NCBI RefSeq assembly: GCF_025263565.1
Contig: NZ_CP079865.1
Coordinates: 2,914,001-2,978,000 of the forward strand
DNA length: 64,000 bases
Reading direction: 5' to 3'
Source of the DNA: Mycobacterium sp. SMC-8
GTDB taxonomy: Bacteria > Actinomycetota > Actinomycetes > Mycobacteriales > Mycobacteriaceae
Under the pieces are notes generated by a model. It searched no databases. It had not been told where the DNA came from and saw only the letters and a program-made list of their open reading frames with translations. The stretch's first letter is position 1, and the number at the start of each line of letters is the position of its first letter. Position numbers and translations under genes: made by a program. Positions 26,176-33,093 of the stretch are shown here, piece by piece.

Positions 26176-28088
26176 GCGGATGCCGCTGCGGTGATGAGCG
26201 CGTCGAGTCGGGAGACGAGCTTGCGGTGGCGGTCGGCTTCGTTGATCCATCCCCGTTTTTCTGCGTCTACGGCCAGATCGTGGGCGTCGATGCGTTGGGC
26301 GGCAAGGACAGCGAGGTGGGTGGCGTCGGTGTGGAAGCTGGGACAGTGTTCGCAGATGTTGGCATACGGGCAGGACCCTTGCGCGGGTGCGCGTAGGCAG
26401 TATCCGCCGGCCAGGCGGGATTTGATGGCCGGGGTGTCTTTCCAGCCGGTGCCGGTGATATCGGTCAGCGGCAACCCGACTGCGGTGGTGGTGGGCAGCG
26501 CTCCGATATGACTTTTGGCCAGGTCCAAGGCGCGTTCGTATTCGGTGCGTACGGTGTGGTCGAAGAGGTGGGCATATCGCAGACTCATCTGGGAGGAGAC
26601 GTGGCCCAGCAGTGCCATGAGGGCCTGCAGCGATACTCCAGCGTTGATCAGTGCAGTGGCATAGGTGTGTCGCAGTTGATGCGGTGTGATGTGTCCTAGG
26701 CCAGCAGCTTGGGCTGCCCGGTTCAGTTCTTCGCGTATTGCGTTCTGGGACAGTCTTTTCCCGTGGTGAGTGAACAGGAAGTCGGCGGGGGCGCCGGTGC
26801 GGGGATGGATCATCGGTCGCCCGCAGGAGCGGGTTGTGGTGATGCGGTCCACGAGGGTGAGGACCTCGTCGTCGACGGGGATCATGCGTTCGGAGTTGAG
26901 CTTGCCGAGGGGAACTTTGAGCCACGATCCCTGGCCCGGGATCTCGTGGATGCAGTCGAGTTCGAGGTCGAGCAGTTCACCGATGCGCAGTCCGCAGGCC
27001 CGCTGCACCAGCAGGGCGTCAGCGGCGAGTCGGTAAGGTGATTTCGCCAGGGCGGCAGTGAGTGTGCGGTCTGCATCGACCGGTAGATATCGGGGCAGAC
27101 AGCGGGGTGGGCGCGGCATGTCGGTGCGGAAGATCAGGCGCCGCGGTGGGGCGTCGTCCCATCCCCATTCGGTGATTTCGGCCAGGAAGTTGCCCACCGC
27201 GTGGATGCGTCGGATCCGGTCGGCGATGGTGATCGGCTCACCGGTGACGCTGTTGGTGGCGGTGGTCAGCGAGGTGATGAACGGCTCGATGTGCCGGCGG
27301 CGGTCCAGTTGGTTCAGCGAGGTCAGGCTGGGGTCGGTGGCGGCGAGGTAGCGGCCGAAATGTGCCAATCGGGTGGCCAGGGAGCTGACCGTTTTGGGCA
27401 CGCAGGTGGCGTATTTGCGGTTCAGATAGGCCACGAACTCCGGCCGCAGCGCCGCCGGGACGTCGGCCATGCGCTCCTCGAGGGTCAACGGGGTGACCGC
27501 CGGAGGTGCTTGGTCGTCGAGGATGCCGAGGTGGAACAGGATCTGGCGGGCACTGTGGGTGGTGCTGCGATAGTGCCTGGCACCGCGGCCGGTGCGTTCC
27601 TGTCGGCTATCGCAAGCGTGCAGCAACTCTTGCAGATCATGTTCCCGCAGATCGGCCAGGGGGCGGGCGGTCTGGATCAGCAGGCGGGCGATGATCTGCG
27701 AGCCGATCGCCGAAGCGACCCGCTGACTGAAACCCAATTCGGCTGCTGCGCGCAGGAACTGATCGAGGTCGGGTTGCAGGCAGCTGTCGGTCAGCTCGTG
27801 CCAGAGGCTGCAGAGTTTGCGGTGCACGAGGTAGTCGTAACCCGGTTGCAGCCGTCGGCTGACCATCAGGAACGTGATAAACGGCCGCGTCGAACAGTTC
27901 GCCGCCAACTGCTGCTGCAGTGGGATGTCGGCCCAGGTCTGGACTCGGGGCCAGCGCCGTAGAAACGATCGGGCGGCTTGGGCATAAGCGGTGTTGCCGC
28001 GGTCCCGGCGTTGTAGGTGAACCAGGTAGGCAGCGTAGATCTGCGCCGGTGTTTCAGGGGCGGGAACGTAATCGTGTTCGGGCAGCAT
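26172..28088 (-). CDS. tnpB: TnpB-like tyrosine recombinase
   Basis: A 638-residue site-specific recombinase. After a long N-terminal DNA-binding part, the catalytic domain shows the first Arg in ACGLRIGELLDLE, HQLRHTYATALINAG (His-x-x-Arg), LLGHVSSQMSLRYAHL and the nucleophile Tyr there. A C-terminal cysteine cluster follows (GYCLRAPAQGSCPYANICEH, then C) that could bind zinc or a cluster, as in Tn554 TnpB relatives. The stop overlaps tnpC, and the start overlaps the 3' end of tnpA by 35 bases. Confidence 0.92.
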   Translation of the reverse strand: MLPEHDYVPAPETPAQIYAAYLVHLQRRDRGNTAYAQAARSFLRRWPRVQTWADIPLQQQLAANCSTRPFITFLMVSRRLQPGYDYLVHRKLCSLWHELTDSCLQPDLDQFLRAAAELGFSQRVASAIGSQIIARLLIQTARPLADLREHDLQELLHACDSRQERTGRGARHYRSTTHSARQILFHLGILDDQAPPAVTPLTLEERMADVPAALRPEFVAYLNRKYATCVPKTVSSLATRLAHFGRYLAATDPSLTSLNQLDRRRHIEPFITSLTTATNSVTGEPITIADRIRRIHAVGNFLAEITEWGWDDAPPRRLIFRTDMPRPPRCLPRYLPVDADRTLTAALAKSPYRLAADALLVQRACGLRIGELLDLELDCIHEIPGQGSWLKVPLGKLNSERMIPVDDEVLTLVDRITTTRSCGRPMIHPRTGAPADFLFTHHGKRLSQNAIREELNRAAQAAGLGHITPHQLRHTYATALINAGVSLQALMALLGHVSSQMSLRYAHLFDHTVRTEYERALDLAKSHIGALPTTTAVGLPLTDITGTGWKDTPAIKSRLAGGYCLRAPAQGSCPYANICEHCPSFHTDATHLAVLAAQRIDAHDLAVDAEKRGWINEADRHRKLVSRLDALITAAASA

Positions 28089-29136
28089 CGTATTCCGCCT
28101 TGACGTGGATGGGTGCCAGATGGATGTAGCGGGCTGTGGTGTCGATGTGGGAGTGCCCGAGCAGAGCTTGCATCACCGCCAGATCCACCCCGGCCTCGGC
28201 CATCGCGGTGCCGAAGGTATGTCGTAACGCATGCGGGTGACCCGCGAGCACCCCGGTCTTGGCTCGGTGATACCGGAAGATTGTGCGTAAACCGGCCGCG
28301 GTCAAGGGTTGGCCCCGATGCGGGCCTTTCGCGACCAGGAATAGGAGGTTGCTGTCCGATTCGGGTCTTTCAACGAGCAGATAGGTTTGGATCAGCCCGG
28401 CGACCTCCACATCGAGAGGCACGCGGCGCTCCTTGGCGCCTTTGCCCATCACCTTCACCCAGCGGGCACCGATATCGACATCGGTCACGTTGAGGGTCAG
28501 CAGTTCTCCAGATCGAAGCCCGGACAACAACATCAGCCCAGCCAGTGCCCGGTCACGCCACGTCCGCAGGCTCGATAACAGCTGAGCGGTCTCGTGACGA
28601 TTCAAGGCCCGCGGCAGCCGACGCGGTTCGCGCAGCCGCAGCGCCGATCGGCGTTTGGGCCGGACCAAATGTCCAAGCAAGCCGGTGCGTTCCTCAGCGC
28701 TGACCCGACGGGCTTCGCGGCCACTAGGGATCGGGCTCCGCAGCCTGGGGTCACGCAGTTCGCGGAACTGGTACAGGCCGGTCAATGCGGCAAGGCGGTG
28801 GTTGATGGTCGTCGACGAGTAGTGGTCGTAGGCCGCGCCGGTCATCGACACCACATTGGCGGGGCGCCCCGCGATCGGAGTCTGCCGGCAGTGCCGCATG
28901 AAGTCCAGCACCGTCTCGGTGGTCACCGCACTCAATGTGACATCGACGTCGTCGAGCCAACGGCAGAATGCCAGCAGGTCATAGCCGTAGGCCCGCAGCG
29001 TGCGGGGAGAATAATTCCGGTCGGCCAAATACCCCAGGTACTCGTTGACCAACGCGTACTTCTCACAGCCCGGACCGGACAACACCCAGGCGACATCGGT
29101 GCCTGGGTGCAGACGCAGCTGATGCTGAATCGCCAT
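28054..29136 (-). CDS. tnpA: TnpA-like tyrosine recombinase
   Basis: A 360-residue integrase of the XerC/Tn554 TnpA type. An N-terminal SAM-like core-binding domain (VNEYLGYLADRNYSPRTLRA) is followed by a catalytic domain with LSGLRSGELLTL, HPHALRHTFGTAMAEAG, LLGHSHIDTTARYIH, giving R, H-x-x-R, H and the Tyr nucleophile. I chose ATG 29136 (MAIQHQLRL). A TTG at 29172 with AAGGAAAA ahead is an alternative 12 residues longer. First gene of tnpA-B-C. Confidence 0.9.
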   Translation of the reverse strand: MAIQHQLRLHPGTDVAWVLSGPGCEKYALVNEYLGYLADRNYSPRTLRAYGYDLLAFCRWLDDVDVTLSAVTTETVLDFMRHCRQTPIAGRPANVVSMTGAAYDHYSSTTINHRLAALTGLYQFRELRDPRLRSPIPSGREARRVSAEERTGLLGHLVRPKRRSALRLREPRRLPRALNRHETAQLLSSLRTWRDRALAGLMLLSGLRSGELLTLNVTDVDIGARWVKVMGKGAKERRVPLDVEVAGLIQTYLLVERPESDSNLLFLVAKGPHRGQPLTAAGLRTIFRYHRAKTGVLAGHPHALRHTFGTAMAEAGVDLAVMQALLGHSHIDTTARYIHLAPIHVKAEYDAARTRLRSRP

Positions 29137-29231
29137 AAGACAAGTGCAACCCCGCCGCCTACCGCCAGTCAAGCATTTTCCTTGCTGGCGTGTCGTTTAC
29201 GTGCCTGCATTCTCCCGGATTAGCCGGTCAA

Positions 29232-29918
29232 CAGGCAGATCCCAGTGGCACCCATCGAACGGCGCAAACCATGCTCGGCGGCGGCCTCAGCCATGCCGTG
29301 CGAGGTGAATTGGGTCCCGCGGTCTGAATGCAGTATGACGCCGTTGGCGTTGCCGCCGCGGGTGAACACTGCCCGATCCACGGCCGTGGTCACCAACTCG
29401 GTGCGCATGTGATCATCGACCGCCCAGCCCAGTGCCCGGCGGGAATGTTCGTCGCGGATCGCACACAGAAACATGTCGCCTTCACCGCAGCTCAGGTAGG
29501 TGATGTCGGTGGACCACACCGCGTCGATACGGCCCTGGTCAAAGCGGCGACCCACCAGATCCGGCGGGAACGACGCGCACGGATCAACGACCGTGGTGGT
29601 CTTGAAGGTGCGCGGACTGACGCCCTCGATGCCCAACTCCGCCATGATCTTGGCGACCGTGTTGTGCGAAACCTGGTCCCCGGCCTCATGCAGATCGGCG
29701 GTGATCCGCGGCGACCCGTAGGTGCCGTTGGAGTTCGTGTGATGGGTCAGAATCTTGACTTCCAGGTCCCGTCGACGCTGGACTGCCGGCGTGGGCTCGC
29801 TGGCCCGGAGACGGTCGCGATGCTTGTAGTAGCCCGAGGTGGACACACCCAGCAGCTGGGCCATCCTGACGACATCGTGGGAGGCGCACTCCGCGGCCAT
29901 GAGCTCGAACCGGCTCAC
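29232..29918 (-). pseudogene. IS-A transposase orfB, N-terminal part
   Basis: This part holds the rve catalytic core with the first two acidic residues (AVWSTDITYL and VILHSDRGTQFTSHGMAEAA) and ends MGATGIC at the Tn554-like insertion. The frame then reads four foreign codons and stops at 29220. The GTG at 29918 overlaps the orfA stop; natural expression would be by coupling or -1 frameshifting. Without the Glu on the C-terminal fragment (25617-25826) it cannot be active. Confidence 0.92.
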
Positions 29919-30238
29919 TTTAGATGCTTGCCCGCAAAGTACGCCGACGCTTTTTCCAGGAATGCGATGTCCTTGGACTGCTCGGCAACCTTGGCCCGTA
30001 GCCGTATCAATTCCGCCCGCTCATCCGGTGAAAGCTGCTGACTGTCACCAGGCTCCGGCACAGTACCGCCGACCGCAGCGGCCATCCGCCGCCGCTCATC
30101 AGCCACCCACTTGTGCAGCTGATTCTCATGCAAATCCAACTCACGGGCCACCTCAGCAACCCGCCGATTCCCATCGATCACCCGATGCGCGGCCTCCACC
30201 CGATACTCCGGGGTAAACGAACGCCGACGACCAGACAT
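29915..30238 (-). CDS. IS-A orfA, IS3-family helix-turn-helix protein
   Basis: A 107-residue orfA product with a homeodomain-like HTH (FTPEYRVEAAHRVIDGNRRV, AEVARELDLHENQLHKWV) and a leucine zipper-like end (AELIRLRAKVAEQSKDIAFL). It would bind the IS ends. ATG 30238 is preferred over an upstream GTG-type extension to 30262. It is complete, but its orfB is split, so it may act only as a repressor of related copies. Confidence 0.88.
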   Translation of the reverse strand: MSGRRRSFTPEYRVEAAHRVIDGNRRVAEVARELDLHENQLHKWVADERRRMAAAVGGTVPEPGDSQQLSPDERAELIRLRAKVAEQSKDIAFLEKASAYFAGKHLK

Positions 30239-30280
30239 ACGAACATCCTTCCACGGGACCACCGTCCCGCTATCTCAGAT

Positions 30281-30285
30281 GTCCA
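30281..30285. repeat. Inner part of the split IS-A right terminal repeat
   Basis: GTCCA (minus TGGAC) completes the IS-A right repeat whose outer 19 bases lie at 31651-31669. IS-B sits between, flanked by CTA at 30286-30288 and 31651-31653. Confidence 0.8.
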
Positions 30286-30339
30286 CTATGAACCATCCCG
30301 CGTTTGATGCGCACCTCCTTCCTTGGGAAGGTGCATGTC

Positions 30340-30654
30340 ATGCCGAGCAAGTACGACCCGGAGACCCGAGCGAAGGCGGTCCGTCTGGTGCGCGAGCACC
30401 GGGAGGACTATCCGAGCGAGTGGGCGGCGATTACCGCGGTGTCCAAACGGTTGGGGATGAACGCCGAGACGCTGCGTAATTGGATTCGCCAGCAACAGGT
30501 CGATGACGGTGATCGAGACGGGGTCTCTTCGGAGGCGGCTGCGGAGATCCGGGCGTTGAAACGGCGTAACGCCGAGCTGGAGCAGACTATCGAAATCCTC
30601 AAGGCGGCAACGTCTTTCTTCGTGTGGGAGAGCGACCCGCGCAGCCGCCGCTGA
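30340..30654 (+). CDS. IS-B orfA
   Basis: A 104-residue IS3-family orfA protein with an HTH (RAKAVRLVREHREDYPSEWA, ITAVSKRLGMNAETLRNWIR) and a leucine-zipper segment (EIRALKRRNAELEQTIEIL). ATG 30340 starts MPSKYDPETR. It ends TSFFVWESDPRSRR and overlaps orfB by 31 bases. orfB is in the -1 frame, the expected arrangement for programmed frameshifting to the fused transposase. Confidence 0.92.
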   Translation: MPSKYDPETRAKAVRLVREHREDYPSEWAAITAVSKRLGMNAETLRNWIRQQQVDDGDRDGVSSEAAAEIRALKRRNAELEQTIEILKAATSFFVWESDPRSRR

Positions 30655-31634
30655 CCGCTACGGTCTGCGAGTTCATCGCCGCCCACCGGGACCGTTTCGG
30701 GGTCGCTCCGATCTGCCGCGTGCTCACCGAGCACGCCGTGCCGATCGCCCCGCGGACATTTCATGCCTGGGCGGTGCGGGCGCCCTCGAAACGGGCCCTG
30801 TGGGACGCCACGATCACCGAGATCCTAGCCGGCTACTACGAGCCTGATGAGCACGGACGCCGCAGGCCCGAGTCGCTGTACGGGTCGCTGAAGATGTGGG
30901 CCCATCTGCAGCGTCAGGGCATCCCGGTGGCCAAGTCCACCGTGGAACGCCTGATGCGCAAGAACGGCTGGCAAGGCGTGCGCCGCCAGAAGAGGGTCCG
31001 CACCACGATCCCCGACCCGGAGGCGGTGCGACCGCCGGACCTGGTGGACCGCCAGTTCGGGGTGGCCGCACCCAACGTGCTGCTCGTGGCCGACTTCACC
31101 TACGTCAAGCTCGTCACCGGCGTGTTCGTCTACGTCGCGTTCGTCATCGACGCCTACGCCGGGTCGATCGTGGGCTGGGAAGCCTCGGCGTCCAAGCACA
31201 CCCGCTTCGTCGAATCCGCGCTGCGTCAGGCCGCTGCACTGCGTGCCCGCCAAGGCCATCCCGTCGACGGCGCAATCCATCACAGCGACGCCGGCTCGCA
31301 GTACACGAGTGTGAGATTCGGTGAGACACTGAGCCTTTCGGGAATTCGCCCGTCCGTGGGCAGTGTTGGGGATGCCTTCGACAACGCGCTGGCTGAGACG
31401 ACCATCGGCCTGTACAAGAACGAATGTGTCCGGGCGGATTCCCCGTTTCGCCGCGGCCCACTGAACACCGTGGGCGACGTCGAATACATCACCGCCGACT
31501 ACGTCGCCTGGTACAACCAGCAGCGCCTGATGCACCGCCTCGGACGCATTCCGCCGGCCGAAGCCGAAGCCCGCTACTATTCCCAACTCGTGACCGGTAG
31601 ACCGGCCGGATCACAGAAACCTGAGGGTGCATGA
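30624..31634 (+). CDS. IS-B orfB, DDE transposase
   Basis: A 336-residue IS3-family catalytic ORF with HTH_21 region (PICRVLTEHAVPIAPRTFHA), then the rve core: VLLVADFTYVKL (first Asp), AIHHSDAGSQYTS (second Asp) and AFDNALAETTIGLYKNE (Glu). It ends normally. It would be made as an orfA-orfB fusion by -1 slippage in the overlap 30624-30654; GTG/ATG at its nominal start is probably not used. Confidence 0.93.
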   Translation: MGERPAQPPLTATVCEFIAAHRDRFGVAPICRVLTEHAVPIAPRTFHAWAVRAPSKRALWDATITEILAGYYEPDEHGRRRPESLYGSLKMWAHLQRQGIPVAKSTVERLMRKNGWQGVRRQKRVRTTIPDPEAVRPPDLVDRQFGVAAPNVLLVADFTYVKLVTGVFVYVAFVIDAYAGSIVGWEASASKHTRFVESALRQAAALRARQGHPVDGAIHHSDAGSQYTSVRFGETLSLSGIRPSVGSVGDAFDNALAETTIGLYKNECVRADSPFRRGPLNTVGDVEYITADYVAWYNQQRLMHRLGRIPPAEAEARYYSQLVTGRPAGSQKPEGA

Positions 31635-31672
31635 AACCCGGGACGGTTCACTACTTCTGGGGAACCTCAGTC

Positions 31673-31783
31673 GGGCTGTGCGTCGATGTCGCGGAGGGTC
31701 AGATTGGAGTCCCAGATATCGCCGCAGTCTTGAAGGCATGGGCAGAAGAGTTTCCCGCTACTGACGAGTGGACTGACCTCTAA
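31673..31783 (+). pseudogene. doc: 3' end of the split doc gene
   Basis: Thirty-six codons from GLCVDVAEG to DEWTDL and TAA at 31781. They continue the Doc frame from 25588. No start codon or ribosome site precedes them, so they are not expected to be translated separately. Confidence 0.9.
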
Positions 31784-31789
31784 CGTACC

Positions 31790-31810
31790 GGTGGTCGAAC
31801 CACCACTTTT
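31790..31810 (+). terminator. Hairpin behind doc
   Basis: GGTGGT-CGA-ACCACC (31790-31804) followed by ACTTTT, seven bases after the doc stop. A short intrinsic terminator of the original toxin-antitoxin operon is likely. Confidence 0.6.
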
Positions 31811-31855
31811 CTGTGATCTCGATGGGGCACCGTGCGCACCCGTTGGCGCAGTTGC

Positions 31856-32164
31856 TCACAGCTCGGCCTCGGCCAGCCAGGCGGCGGGGTCGTCGAGGAA
31901 GTCGACCGTGCCGTCAGGGTGCACGATGGCGCGCGTCCACCACCGGCACTCGATGCCGTGCCGCGCGGTCTCAGGAATCGCCGAGGCGGGCAGGGAGACC
32001 GGGGCGCCGGCGCGGAAGGCGGCCACCCTCGCCGGGTGCGCGGTGTAGGCCGTGCCGGTAGTGGTGTTGACCACGGTGCCGCCGGTGGCCATCGCCCGGC
32101 GTTCACGCTCGGCGAGGTCGGCGTAAAGCCCGGCGCGGGGCACTCGGTGGGCCGCCCGTGCCAT
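31856..32164 (-). CDS. Small protein of unknown function, accessory region
   Basis: A 102-residue protein starting MARAAHRVPRAGLYADLAER and ending DFLDDPAAWLAEAEL. GTVVNTTTGTAYTAHPARVA and a WW pair are visible, but I recognise no family. Its ATG at 32164 overlaps the stop of the preceding gene (TGATG), so the two form an operon. Composition and pairing resemble small genes of mycobacterial prophages or integrative elements; this is a weak guess. It is convergent with the doc remnant. Confidence 0.6.
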   Translation of the reverse strand: MARAAHRVPRAGLYADLAERERRAMATGGTVVNTTTGTAYTAHPARVAAFRAGAPVSLPASAIPETARHGIECRWWTRAIVHPDGTVDFLDDPAAWLAEAEL

Positions 32165-32535
32165 CAGGCACGCCGGCGGGTCGCCATGTTCTGCCAACGG
32201 GTCTGCGCGGCGCGAACATGCCTCGGGCTCTTGGCCGCACCGAGCCCGAGGCTCACCCGTGCCACCAGATCTACGGCGGCTTTCTCGGTGAGCCGGATCT
32301 CGGCGGCGAGCGCCACCACGGTGCGGTGCCGGGGCTCGGGCTTGCGGGTCAGCTCGGTGTCGTAGAGGCGGTGCAGCTCCTCGGCGCGGTCGGCGGCGGC
32401 CTGGGCGATGACATGGCGCTCGGCCTCGTCCCATTCCAGCTCTCGGCCCACCTCGGTGCTGGCTGCTTTCTGCGCGGCGTCGAGGTCGGCACGCAGCCGG
32501 GCCTCGGCGGTCGGGGCGGCTTTCTTCAGCGTCAT
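32164..32535 (-). CDS. Small helical protein, possible phage/element origin
   Basis: A 123-residue, mostly helical, charged protein beginning MTLKKAAPTAEARLRADLDA. A central helix is VIAQAAADRAEELHRLYDTE. It contains LTRKPEPRHRTVVALAAEIR and an LTEKAAVDLVARVSLGLG motif, then a basic tail. It is reminiscent of small accessory proteins seen near phage packaging genes, but I cannot name a family. ATG 32535 starts the two-gene operon. A 177-base spacer upstream shows no clear feature. Confidence 0.55.
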   Translation of the reverse strand: MTLKKAAPTAEARLRADLDAAQKAASTEVGRELEWDEAERHVIAQAAADRAEELHRLYDTELTRKPEPRHRTVVALAAEIRLTEKAAVDLVARVSLGLGAAKSPRHVRAAQTRWQNMATRRRA

Positions 32536-32891
32536 GCCGTCCCCACTCCAGTTACCAAGCGCGCACGTTCACGTGGAGGCAACGAGCCCCCTTCGCGCGC
32601 ATCTTGACATGAGGCAACTTGCTGACACGACAGCACACGATCTTGCGCCACCCTGGTGGAGTGGTTGGCCTCTTCGCCGACCGGGGCGGACGGTCCGGCA
32701 GGGGCCCGCGAATCACCGCTCGATGGCGCGGGTGACCAGATCGGCGATCACCCGGCAGTAGCCGGGATCGACAAGCCTGTCGCTGTAGAGGGCGTAGGTG
32801 TGCAGCGGCGACGTCAGCAACTGGAGCACGATGGTCGGTCTGACGTCGTCGCGGAGCTCACCGCGTTCGGTGGCCCGCCGGAAGATGATCT

Positions 32892-33093
32892 CGATCGCCT
32901 CGACCCGCAGGTGCCAGAACCGCGCTCGGGTGTCGTAATCGGCGGCCTGAGTTTTTGTGTCGACCACCATCATGCGGGCGATCCGTCGTCCCACGGGCTC
33001 ATTGACATAGGCGGCGAAGGACAGAGTCAGCTCGGTGAGGTCGCCGCGTAGCGATCCGGTGTCGGGCACCGCGATGATGGTTTCGCTGTAGGA
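32892..33093. repeat. 202-bp target duplication, left copy
   Basis: Identical to 34873-35074 over 202 bases. Both copies are TetR coding sequence. IS1549 of M. smegmatis is known for unusually long duplications, and this one is of that type. Confidence 0.95.

Larger units (their letters stand above)
25827..29231 (-). mobile_element. Tn554-like TnpA/TnpB/TnpC element
   Basis: A 3405-bp element bounded by 18-base inverted repeats, TTGACCGGCTAATGCGGG at 25827-25844 and its partner at 29214-29231 with one mismatch. It carries two tyrosine recombinases and a small third protein, the Tn554 arrangement, on the minus strand. There is no long target duplication: left flank ends CAGCA and right flank starts CAGGCAGATC, against an inferred original site CAGCAGATC. 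Tn554-type elements likewise carry short variable junction bases. It carries no passenger gene. Confidence 0.88.
30289..31650 (+). mobile_element. IS-B: IS3-family element inside the IS-A terminal repeat
   Basis: A 1362-bp element with imperfect inverted ends, TGAACCATCCCGCGTTT at 30289 and TGAACCGTCCCGGGTTT inverted at 31650, and a CTA target duplication. The end sequence and two-ORF structure with overlapping -1 frame resemble IS6110-type members. Both ORFs look intact, so it may still be active. It is the youngest or one of the two youngest layers of the nest. Confidence 0.9.
25589..31669 (-). mobile_element. IS-A: IS3-family element in doc, itself carrying two insertions
   Basis: The ends are TGGGGTTCCCCAGAA (25589) and, inverted, TGAGGTTCCCCAGAA (ending 31669). 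The 24-base terminal repeats differ at three positions. A 3-bp duplication (GTC) flanks them, as usual for IS3-family elements. Its own DNA is 25589-25826, 29232-30288 and 31654-31669, about 1.3 kb. It encodes orfA and orfB on the minus strand. The Tn554-like element interrupts orfB, and IS-B splits the right terminal repeat after 19 bases. It is therefore no longer mobile on its own. Confidence 0.9.
25298..31783 (+). pseudogene. doc: Doc/Fic toxin gene split by a 6.1-kb nested insertion
   Basis: Codons 1-97 (GTG 25298 to 25588) encode a Doc fold with the Fic-type motif HPFVNGNKR at residues 64-72, and end EAGEIV. The remaining 36 codons (31673-31783, starting GLCVDVAEGQIGVPDIAAVL and ending DEWTDL) are intact on the far side of the insertion and in frame after the duplicated GTC is removed, giving a 133-residue toxin. 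As it stands, translation runs 15 codons into the IS and stops at 25636, giving 112 residues that keep the active motif but lose the C-terminal helix. Doc enzymes phosphorylate EF-Tu. Confidence 0.92.

Noticed and set aside
25876..26925. A 349-residue version of the TnpC frame
   Set aside because: The first 250 residues would be antisense-type sequence overlapping tnpB; the ATG at 26175 with ATGA coupling is the natural start.
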